From CBDHFN01 sp965262605 (GTDB lineage: Bacteria > Pseudomonadota > Alphaproteobacteria > JASGCL01): a DNA stretch of 64,000 nt. The notes below the pieces were generated by a model. The model ran no database searches and had not been told where the DNA came from. It saw only the letters and a list, made by a program, of their open reading frames with translations. Position numbers and translations under genes: made by a program. The DNA lies in assembly GCA_965262605.1 (NCBI GenBank), contig CBDHFN010000001.1:142406-206405 (forward strand), given 5' to 3'. Positions 26,501 to 33,228 of the stretch are shown here, one piece after another; position 1 is the stretch's first letter, and each line of letters begins with the position of its first letter.

Positions 26501-26580
26501 TTAACGATTCAAACTTAATACCCGAATCATATCGCCATTTTTGGACAAATAAAATCAGTGATATTTTTAAATTTAATTGA
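23560..26580 (+). CDS. Type III-like restriction endonuclease (Res)
   Basis: This 1006-residue SF2 helicase-nuclease has Walker A WMATGSGKTFIIVKL near residue 155, DEAH box ILLDEAHKGEKG near 273, FSATF near 303, and motif VI SVGRGVRLRPA near 573. A C-terminal PD-(D/E)xK nuclease is visible as YPDFIFWI followed by HVIFVDPKGT at about 922-943. All key residues are present, so cleavage activity is expected. The start overlaps the preceding stop (TAATG). Partner Mod is 1.3 kb upstream with fic between them. Its 3' end runs into a truncated minus-strand gene (26596-26771), which marks the insertion boundary of the cluster. Confidence 0.9.
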   Translation: MAKKIQDKDNINTTLIDKLPSMEHAPRQPQWQFTPDELAFFNHDIKLYDYQTNALKNAIWAMECFFKDGKFPTDINKTIFSDIYYRFNAEVCQRQGVLPAAKLLLNALSIFDRKNHRDKVEPIFELMKPYYPIDFNYNNQKYIDFSHFINRISFWMATGSGKTFIIVKLCEILYELMNQQAIPKRDLLILIPRDDLITQLTRAVNQYNQSHRDKPIRLVPLKNYANEKYGNNLQFNHEIIIYYYRSDNLSDKQGDAEIDFKNYENGGEWYILLDEAHKGEKGESLHQAYYSIMSRKGFLFNFSATFIDDIDLISTIANFNLKEFIKHGYGKNIFLTDKSLTGLNSEYNIEEKTKNILKSLINLALVKKQKRALAENSQLTYHEPLLVSYVNSVNDKDSAKDSDLSLFFRLIRDIANQNDNELSPIFNNAYNELQPELLAHKSLFNEQSLRNIPECSLSEFRQLIFNTGEPSSLEILKSNSKNKEIAIKCKSAEKPFALIRIGDTSKFENKVLAGYEFNNALRDSSFFDNLEGEDSISILMGSRAFFEGWDSLRPNVICFINIGSTNAKRYILQSVGRGVRLRPAKSQPQFRMRIEKHHELHHNSSQVHLLESLFVYSTNINAVKFILEIVNWQNKFNPDGQFLPLQKNINLPFTLIKPTYLTKDKIQDKTPLELYCDKNFVMQILNSPNIILFYQYGFNANQIRFIKNFMLDKQYTNNKQYMNNEKYLQFNVEGDNALNINQVIQAIKEYISATQDEFQEFTAIIDNADDEDDIVHWRKIHFKGNNYHDFIKQIQKMANPETEEELTKLLTEQKITPKEFGERYKNITNSNKLQLTDNFWGVSLYHIAEHFYHPIITADENVNFLQNVINTPSECQFIDKLCKYWQENSKNFNGQWIFSKLIDRLDKIYIPYTENGIARKFYPDFIFWILVDDVYHVIFVDPKGTAHNNAHFKCDGFNKTFPSGKDYFYQGKKVIPKLLMFNDSNLIPESYRHFWTNKISDIFKFN

Positions 26581-26595
26581 GAAGGAACAACATAG

Positions 26596-26771
26596 CTACT
26601 CCCCAAAAATTGGGCAACTTCGGCGCTTTCAAAATCGGTGAATGCGTCCAAGCCCATATATTCGGCAAGCTCCTTGCTTACGATGATTTCTTGCCCGCAA
26701 GGCGCGGTTTGTATGGTTTTATCAAGTAATTTTGCTTGGGTTTCTAAAACGGGTGAATGCTTATCGTTCAT
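26596..26771 (-). pseudogene. Truncated small gene cut by the end of the restriction cluster
   Basis: A normal-looking start (AGGAATATCATG) opens a frame MNDKHSPVLETQAKLLDK.. followed by CGQEIIVSKELAEYMGLD and FESAEVAQFLGSS. The coding character then ends where the Res stop codon lies on the other strand. The frame stays open into antisense of res, which I take as accidental. The intact part (about 58 residues) looks like the N-terminus of an element backbone gene. I do not recognise it. Confidence 0.55.
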
Positions 26772-27194
26772 GATATTCCTTTGGTTAGAGATTGATTTTT
26801 GGGGGGATTAAGTAAAGAATTTAAAGAGAATTTTGGGTAATTTTTATGATAATTGAATAAAATAGGCAATTGAAAAAACTTGGGAAAAATACTTAAAAAT
26901 ACTATAAATATAAAATGCTAAAACAAAATGAATCTTTACTATGATTGAGTATACGCCTTAATCACAACAAATGCAAGCGGATAATTTTTTTAATTTAAAT
27001 TAAAATTTGACTCTATGGTTGCAAAATGTTATTAATATATTGTATTTTTTAACTTCGTATGATTAATGATTAGGTTATATATGTTTTAATGCGGGGATTT
27101 AAAGATTAAAGCAGGAGCAAGGCATGATTTTTTTGTGGGTTAAAGAATAACACATAAAGAATATTTACGGTATACATAATAATAAAGGTGTAAA
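26772..27194. other. Intergenic region before the Gabija-like genes
   Basis: I see no gene. A possible promoter for the downstream pair is TTGACT (27007-27012), 17 bp, TATTAA (27030-27035). The region is AT-rich and otherwise featureless to the eye. Confidence 0.4.
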
Positions 27195-29318
27195 ATGAAA
27201 ATTACTAAAATAAAAATAAAAAATTTTAGATTGTTAAAAGATGTTGTTATTGACATTGAGGAAGATTTATCATTAATAATTGGAAAAAACAATTGCGGTA
27301 AGACATCATTGTTGCTTATATTAGAAAGATTTTTGGGTAATAAATCTAATAAACCTCTTTTTTTATATGACGATTTTAATGTTGATTTTCAGAAGAATTT
27401 ACAAGATTATCTTGATAAAAGAATTGATAAAATAAATGAAGATTGCTTAGGTATTTCTTTAAAATTAATTATAGAGTATGCTGAGAATGATGATTTATCA
27501 AATATAGGCAACAAAGTTATTATGGATCTTGATCCCGATAATAATAAATTGATACTTGCATTTGAATATTGCATTACAGAACAAGAACTATTAAACTTGA
27601 AAAACAATTACCAAAAACAATTAAAAACGGAAAAATATCAATCTGCAAATGAATATTTAAAAAATCATTGCAACTTTCATTTTCATATTTCCAAAAAAAG
27701 TGTTTTATATGATAAAAATAAAGGCGTTGAAGATGATACAGTTTTTAGTGATTTAAGCAAAGAAACTAATATATTAGACAAAATTATTAATTTTAAATCT
27801 ATTAATGCTAAAAGAAGTGTTTCAAATAAAGAATCTGATAAATCCCTTTCTGTATTATCTTCAAAGATATATAAGAAGATGGAAGACAAAAATTGCAATT
27901 CTAGTGCTATTGAAAATTTTCATAATGAAATCAGAAAAATGGATTCAACTCTCAATAGTGTATATAAGAAACTTTTTGACGAAATTATAGATGATGTAAA
28001 AAAGTTAGGTGGCATAAGAGAAGACGATACAACTATTGAAATTTTATCCTCTCTTCAGCAAAAGGGATTATTGGATGAAAATACCACTGTAATGTATAAT
28101 ACACAAAATTTTGGTCATTCACTGCCCGAGAGCCATAACGGCTTAGGTTATATGAACCTAATCAGTATGATTTTTGAGGTAAAAATATTGCTCCTTGAGT
28201 TTCAGCAATATAAAGCAGAAAAACCATCTGATATAAATATTCTGTTTATAGAGGAGCCAGAAGCGCATACACATCCTCAAATGCAACAAGTTTTTATTAG
28301 AAACATTAAAAAATTAATCAAAAAAGAAAGTGAAACATTTAAATTACAATTACAGACAATAATTAGTACACATTCATCTCACATTGTTTCTGAAAGCAGT
28401 TTTGAAGATATTAAGTATTTTATGAAAGTTAACGGTTCTGTCAAATCTAAAAATTTAAAAGAATTAAATAAAGAGGGTGATAATAATGATGCTTACAAAT
28501 TCCTTAAAAAATATCTAACCATTCACCGCTCCGACCTTTTCTTTGCCGATAAAGCAATTTTCGTTGAAGGTGCAACGGAAAGATTGCTTTTGCCAGCTAT
28601 AATGCAAAAAATTGATAAAGAAGACGGCAAATCAAATTCAAGCGAAACTGCAAACAATCAAGTTCCTTTGCTTTCCCAAAACATATCTATTATAGAAATT
28701 GGGGCATATTTTCATAAATTTGAGAATTTCATTGATTTTATTGGCATTAAAAGTTTAATCATAACCGATATTGACGCATTAGATAAGGATAAGGATAAGG
28801 ATAAGGATAAGGATAAGGATAAGGATAAGGATAAGGATAAGGATAAATGTAGGGTTCAATTAGGAAATGCAACAAGCAATTATACCTTGAAATATTTCTT
28901 TAAAGGAATAAATTTTGATAAGTTAAAGCAAATGCCACAAGATGAAAAAATTTTTAAAAGAGATGATGGGGAATGGAAGCAAAATAAAGATGGCAACCTA
29001 TTATTAGTTTATCAAACCGAAGAAGAAAGTTATCATGCTCGTAGTTTTGAAGATGCTTTTTTCCATATTAACAAAAATTTTATAAAAGAAAACAAAGATA
29101 AACTTTATGGGGAAGGTTCTGGATTGACTAAAGCTGCTATTAATGAATTTATTAATGACAAGTCAGATGCTTACACAATAGCTGAAAAAATTAAAAGCAA
29201 ACCATCATTTGCTGTTGATATATTATTAAATAGTGGCAAAGATAGAGATAATAATGATTGGAATATTCCATCATATATCAAGGAAGGTTTAAAATGGTTG
29301 AAGGCAGACAAAAATTAG
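27195..29318 (+). CDS. gajA: Gabija-like GajA: OLD-family ATPase with TOPRIM nuclease domain
   Basis: This 707-residue protein has an ABC-type ATPase head: KIKNFRLLKDV, then Walker A IIGKNNCGKTSLLL near residue 35, Walker B ILFIEEPEAHTHPQ near 350 and the switch His in TIISTHSSHI near 389. The TOPRIM domain follows, with VEGATERLLLPAI near 457 and the DxD strand ITDIDALD near 524. OLD/GajA proteins nick or cut DNA, and the UvrD-like partner encoded next completes the Gabija defence pair. Odd: a (Asp-Lys)11 run from a 6-bp DNA repeat directly follows the TOPRIM DxD. It overlaps gajB by 25 bp. It is longer than the Gabija GajA I know of (about 580 residues). Confidence 0.85.
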   Translation: MKITKIKIKNFRLLKDVVIDIEEDLSLIIGKNNCGKTSLLLILERFLGNKSNKPLFLYDDFNVDFQKNLQDYLDKRIDKINEDCLGISLKLIIEYAENDDLSNIGNKVIMDLDPDNNKLILAFEYCITEQELLNLKNNYQKQLKTEKYQSANEYLKNHCNFHFHISKKSVLYDKNKGVEDDTVFSDLSKETNILDKIINFKSINAKRSVSNKESDKSLSVLSSKIYKKMEDKNCNSSAIENFHNEIRKMDSTLNSVYKKLFDEIIDDVKKLGGIREDDTTIEILSSLQQKGLLDENTTVMYNTQNFGHSLPESHNGLGYMNLISMIFEVKILLLEFQQYKAEKPSDINILFIEEPEAHTHPQMQQVFIRNIKKLIKKESETFKLQLQTIISTHSSHIVSESSFEDIKYFMKVNGSVKSKNLKELNKEGDNNDAYKFLKKYLTIHRSDLFFADKAIFVEGATERLLLPAIMQKIDKEDGKSNSSETANNQVPLLSQNISIIEIGAYFHKFENFIDFIGIKSLIITDIDALDKDKDKDKDKDKDKDKDKDKDKCRVQLGNATSNYTLKYFFKGINFDKLKQMPQDEKIFKRDDGEWKQNKDGNLLLVYQTEEESYHARSFEDAFFHINKNFIKENKDKLYGEGSGLTKAAINEFINDKSDAYTIAEKIKSKPSFAVDILLNSGKDRDNNDWNIPSYIKEGLKWLKADKN
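28782..28847 (+). repeat. Hexanucleotide tandem repeat (GATAAG)10-GATAAA in gajA
   Basis: Eleven consecutive 6-bp units encode alternating Asp-Lys. The unit length keeps the reading frame whatever the copy number. It begins three codons after the second Asp of the TOPRIM DxD. Confidence 0.97.
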
Positions 29319-31195
29319 AACCCGAAGTGCAAAATATATTTAATCATATTGATTCTGGCAAGAATTTTTTATTAAGTGGTGGTGCTGGTAGTGGTAAAAC
29401 ATATTCTTTGGTTCAAGTTATTTGCCAAGTAATAAATGAGTATCCAAATGAAAAAATTGCTTGTATTACATATACAAATGCCGCTGTAAGAGAAATTGAA
29501 GACCGAGTTAAGAATAATAATCTTATAGTTAGCACTATCCATGATTTCATTTGGGATAATATAAAATCTTACCAAAGCGAACTAAAAAATTCTTTAATTG
29601 CATTAGTCAAATCAAAAGAAATAAAAAGCACTGAAAATATTGATGATAATTACAATTTTTCAAACAATGATATACAATATAAAGATTATACAAGTATTAA
29701 AAATGGTATTGTATCGCATGATGAAGTTCTTATTCTTGCATGCTATATGTTCAAAACATATTCCAAACTTTGTGATATACTAAAGAATAAATTCAAATTT
29801 ATTTTTATTGACGAATATCAAGACACCAGCCCGCTTGTGATAGATATATTATTGGAACATATTCAAAAAAGTAATAGAAAGAATATAATAGGTTTTTTTG
29901 GTGATCAGATGCAGTCAATATACGATAATGGAGTCGGTAGTATTAATTCTTTTGTAGAACATGGCTTAGTAAATGAAGAAATAAAAACACAAAATAGAAG
30001 AAATCCCCGTATGGTTTATGAGTTAGCTAATAAATTCAGGCTAGATAATTTAATTCAAACTCATTCCAATGATGAAAATGCACCCAACATGAGCAATGGT
30101 GAAATAAAAAATGGCAAGATTAGTTTCTTATATTCAATTGACCAAGAAAACTTGGAAGCTGTTAAAGAAAATTTAAATTGGGATTTTTCTGATTCAAGAA
30201 AAACCAAAATTTTAAATTTAACACACAATTTAATCGCTACTAAAGCTGGATTTAGAGGACTCATGGATATTTATGATGGCGATAAAATCCTAGATTTTGT
30301 AAAACAGGTAAAAAAATTTATTAATGAAAATAATATACCATTTGAAGAAAGTTTAACATTTGGGCAAGTGCTTAAAAAATTAGAACAAGATATGCCAACA
30401 GGTAGCTGGAAAGCGACAGAAACAATGCTGGGTTTTATAAATAATCACAATTCGCTTTACGAAGAAAGCAAACTTTACTCTTTTCATAAAATAAGCAATA
30501 TGTATATTGATAAAGAAGGACTAATTGACGATAAAAAAAATGATGAAGGAGATAAAGTAAATCCTTTATCGCAACGGGATGATCTTATTAAGCATCTATT
30601 TAAAATCCAAACAAACATCAATTTATATAATGATAGAAAATTCAATGACTTTCTTAGAAAAACTGAATTTAAAATACAATCTGTAAGTGATAAAGTCAAA
30701 CTAAAAGAAATAATAGATAACTTGATTGCAATGTCAAATTGCACCATTGAAAATGTTATTGAATTTGCGAATAAAAATGGAATTTGTAAAATAGATGACA
30801 AGTTATTATATTTCATTGAAGCCAAAGGCTATATTTATGAAAGAGTAAAGCAATTGAAGTTTGCCGAATTTGTAAATTTATACAATTATTTAGAGGGTAA
30901 TACCCCATTTTCCACGCAACATAAAATTAAAGGAGCTGAATTTGAAAATGTATTAGTGATTTTAGATAATGGTAATTGGAATAAGTATAATTTTAAATAT
31001 TTGTTTGAAAACAACGGAACCGAATCTGTCCGAACAAGAACGAATAAATTATTTTATGTTTGTTGCACGCGTGCAAAAGAGAATTTAGCCGTTTATTTTC
31101 ATAACCCAACTCAACAAACATTGACAAAAGCAAAATCTTGGTTTGGAGTAAATAATGTATTTCAAATTGAAAATAAGCATATCGCCCCCAATTAA
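29294..31195 (+). CDS. gajB: Gabija-like GajB: UvrD/Rep-family helicase
   Basis: This 633-residue SF1 helicase has Walker A LLSGGAGSGKTYSLVQ near residue 27, motif Ia ACITYTNAAVREIEDR, Walker B KFIFIDEYQDTSP near 170, and FFGDQMQSIYDN near 200. The C-terminal motifs are STQHKIKGAEFENVLVI and YVCCTRAKENLAVYF near 590. The start at 29294 was chosen because AAGGAAGGTT lies just before it and the first residues (MVEGRQKLEPEVQ) run straight into the helicase domain. It overlaps gajA, consistent with coupled translation. OLD plus UvrD in this order is the Gabija arrangement. It is larger than the well-studied GajB. Confidence 0.86.
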   Translation: MVEGRQKLEPEVQNIFNHIDSGKNFLLSGGAGSGKTYSLVQVICQVINEYPNEKIACITYTNAAVREIEDRVKNNNLIVSTIHDFIWDNIKSYQSELKNSLIALVKSKEIKSTENIDDNYNFSNNDIQYKDYTSIKNGIVSHDEVLILACYMFKTYSKLCDILKNKFKFIFIDEYQDTSPLVIDILLEHIQKSNRKNIIGFFGDQMQSIYDNGVGSINSFVEHGLVNEEIKTQNRRNPRMVYELANKFRLDNLIQTHSNDENAPNMSNGEIKNGKISFLYSIDQENLEAVKENLNWDFSDSRKTKILNLTHNLIATKAGFRGLMDIYDGDKILDFVKQVKKFINENNIPFEESLTFGQVLKKLEQDMPTGSWKATETMLGFINNHNSLYEESKLYSFHKISNMYIDKEGLIDDKKNDEGDKVNPLSQRDDLIKHLFKIQTNINLYNDRKFNDFLRKTEFKIQSVSDKVKLKEIIDNLIAMSNCTIENVIEFANKNGICKIDDKLLYFIEAKGYIYERVKQLKFAEFVNLYNYLEGNTPFSTQHKIKGAEFENVLVILDNGNWNKYNFKYLFENNGTESVRTRTNKLFYVCCTRAKENLAVYFHNPTQQTLTKAKSWFGVNNVFQIENKHIAPN

Positions 31196-31291
31196 ACAAT
31201 GGCATAAACATAGTCAATTTTGATGGTGAATAATACTAAAATTACGAAAATGCAATAATGCAAAAACAAAAATAGCATTAAAATATTAGTC

Positions 31292-31561
31292 TTAGCTGGT
31301 AAATATTTCAGGATATTTCGGTTGAAAATAGTTTAATTTCAATTTTAATAATTCTTTGTCAGTTGTTTGAAATATATGGGGAAATCTTTTTGCAAAATTG
31401 ATGCTGGTTGCAACATGAACGGCATCTTGTGAATTTAATCCTTGATTCCAAACTAAATCACGGGCGTTAAATGCAATTTCTGGGTATAATTGAATTAATT
31501 CGCGCTTGTGGTTGTTTTTGGGTAAATAAAAATAAGCAATAACAACAAGAATTTTTTGCAT
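31292..31561 (-). pseudogene. Truncated PIN-domain (VapC-type) toxin
   Basis: This 89-residue frame contains the second half of a PIN ribonuclease: ARDLVWNQGLNSQDAVHVATSI followed by IFQTTDKELLKL, with the conserved acidic residues of the C-terminal catalytic half. The N-terminal strand with the first catalytic Asp and the matching antitoxin gene are missing, so it is probably inactive. It lies between gajB and a PemK-type gene in a patch of broken genes. Confidence 0.65.
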
Positions 31562-31770
31562 GAACCAATTTACTTTTGGCAGGTTAGTTGATAGTTTAAT
31601 ATTAATCTAGAACATTTGGGCATTTTTTATATGCCAAATGTCGCCGAGCAAGTTTTCGGAATTTGTTCGGTATGCCTTTAAAAATGATAATAATTGTCAG
31701 CTAACCCTCAAAAAAATTGATAAAAAAACTTGACAAGCGGGTAAAAATAGGTTATTTAGTTAATATTCTT

Positions 31771-31811
31771 TGCCGTTAGGCACTTCACCCCGCCCCATCA
31801 AAAGGGCGGGG
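31771..31811. other. GC-rich hairpins downstream of the PemK-type gene
   Basis: A small TGCC-GTTA-GGCA stem (31771-31782) is followed by a perfect 8-bp stem CCCCGCCC (31788-31795) / GGGCGGGG (31804-31811). In this AT-rich sequence such a stem stands out. It lies just past the stop of the minus-strand PemK-type gene, but no T-run follows on that strand, so terminator function is unsure. Confidence 0.5.
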
Positions 31812-31836
31812 ACAAATTTTTAAATGGGTAATAATT

Positions 31837-32127
31837 TTAAGCACTAATAAATTGTGCTATTTTCTCTTTAATTTTCTTGAAAATATTATCATTAATTTTT
31901 TCTATTTTATCTTTTAATCGTTTGGCAGAAAATACGCGAATTTCATTAAAGCATAATGCGCCGTGGCGATTTTTAACATTTAACGGAAAATAATATGGGG
32001 AATCATTAAAACTGGTTGTTAATGGAATGCCGATAAATTTATCTTTGCTTAGTTTTTTTAATATTAATACGGGTCTGGTAAAATCCGCACCCTTGCCATA
32101 TATTTCTTTGCCAATATTTAAACCCAT
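31837..32127 (-). CDS. PemK/MazF-family toxin, start codon unclear
   Basis: The product from the first Met is 96 residues and shows the PemK/MazF fold: FTRPVLILKKLSKDKFIGIPLTT, then GALCFNEIRVFSAKRL. Homologues of this subgroup begin about 30 residues earlier with a DFNQWN...EIWWCKMG stretch. Exactly that is encoded upstream in the same frame (KDFNQWNTQKQ at about 32220, EIWWCKMG ending at 32122). However, the 63 codons between the stop at 32317-32319 and this Met contain no ATG, GTG, TTG or CTG. So either an ATT/ATA start is used, translation is shortened, or the start was lost. No antitoxin gene is visible. MazF-type enzymes cleave RNA. Confidence 0.6.
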   Translation of the reverse strand: MGLNIGKEIYGKGADFTRPVLILKKLSKDKFIGIPLTTSFNDSPYYFPLNVKNRHGALCFNEIRVFSAKRLKDKIEKINDNIFKKIKEKIAQFISA

Positions 32128-32316
32128 TTTGCACCACCAAATTTCTTGTTGATGATATAATGGGTAATATTCGCTGGCATCAATGGCTTGTTTTTGCGTA
32201 TTCCATTGGTTAAAATCTTTGGTAATTGGTGATTTATCCGTAATTATTGCCTTTTTTTGGGTAATTATATTGAATATTGGGAATATATCGCATTTATTAC
32301 AAATTGCAAGAATGAA

Positions 32317-32879
32317 TTATTTTAAAACTATTTCAGATTTTTTTTCATAAAAATTTCCGTTAAATTCTTGGGCAAGGGCGGGGATTCCGCGGGATTTTGC
32401 GTAATCGTTGTAATCGGTTAAGCCTTGAATTAATTCGCTTTTGCCAAAATTTGGGGTGCGGACTTCGGCAATGATAATTTGCGGATAATCGCGGTTTTTC
32501 AGCGCGGTTTTGGTATTTTTATCATCAATAATGGTAAAATTGCCGTGTTTTTCGCCGTCTTTTAAGAAAATTTTCGTGCCGTTAGGCTTGATAAATTGCA
32601 CGGAACGCACGATGCCGTCAAGATTAACAATTGGAATAAGCAGATTTTTATTGTCAATCATGTTGCCGTGCTTGTCTTGATAAGATTGCTTTTTGTTTAA
32701 TATACGGGGTTTTATCAATTTCATCAATTTTGGCAAAGCCACTTGGTATAATATTATCAGGTTTTAGCGTCATTAATGGTGCTTGCGATTTTAATAATGC
32801 CTCAACTTCATCAAACCAATATTTTGGTAATAAATCTGAATGGTATTCACCACCAGTTGTGTAATATATCGTTTTTGGT
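32317..32879 (-). pseudogene. Frameshifted fragment of a conjugative-element primase (TraC/Toprim type)
   Basis: One frame gives NIIPSGFAKIDEIDKTPYIK and then leaves the family pattern near 32700. A second frame takes over with SYQDKHGNMIDNKNLLIP, VQFIKPNGTKIFLKDGEKHG and, near the end, QGLTDYNDYAKSRG. Together these follow the order of the zinc-less primase/Toprim proteins of plasmids (GNLL-P...DG....QFI..DG.K.FL.GG, later DYNDLA). The Toprim catalytic Glu region is missing, so the gene is dead. It is fused upstream to the virB8 fragment. Confidence 0.6.
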
Positions 32880-33099
32880 GGATTTTGATATTTATTCTGC
32901 TCAATCACTTCGTTGCTATGTAATTCAAAGGCAATATAAGCCCGTAAAAGTTTTTGCGATATAATAGTTTTATTTAAGTTTTTTGTGTCTGTTTGGGTAA
33001 ATTCGCAACTATATTTATAAACACCACGATTAGCACCCGCGACATTATCGCAACTTTCAACATTAATCGCGCGGGTCAAGCCTTGGGTAATAAATTCAT
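32880..33099 (-). pseudogene. Second, incomplete copy of virB8 3' part (direct repeat, copy B)
   Basis: These 220 bases match 3471-3690 with four substitutions. They encode FITQGLTRAINVESCDN to EQNKYQNP, with neither the membrane helix nor the true C-terminus of VirB8. The frame is fused to the primase remnant. The copy is oriented as in the operon. Confidence 0.93.
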
Positions 33100-33228
33100 T
33101 CACCACTGATACAATGCCACTCAACCCTATGATGATAATTATTCTTAGCTATTTTTATATAAAAATATGCAGAATATTATGAAAAGTAAATATTGCAATT
33201 TAGGTGAATATTTGTTAAAATTCCCGTT

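Noticed and set aside
26466..26595. Extension of the truncated minus-strand gene into res antisense
   Set aside because: Residues beyond about 58 are exact antisense of the Res C-terminus, so the open frame there is accidental.
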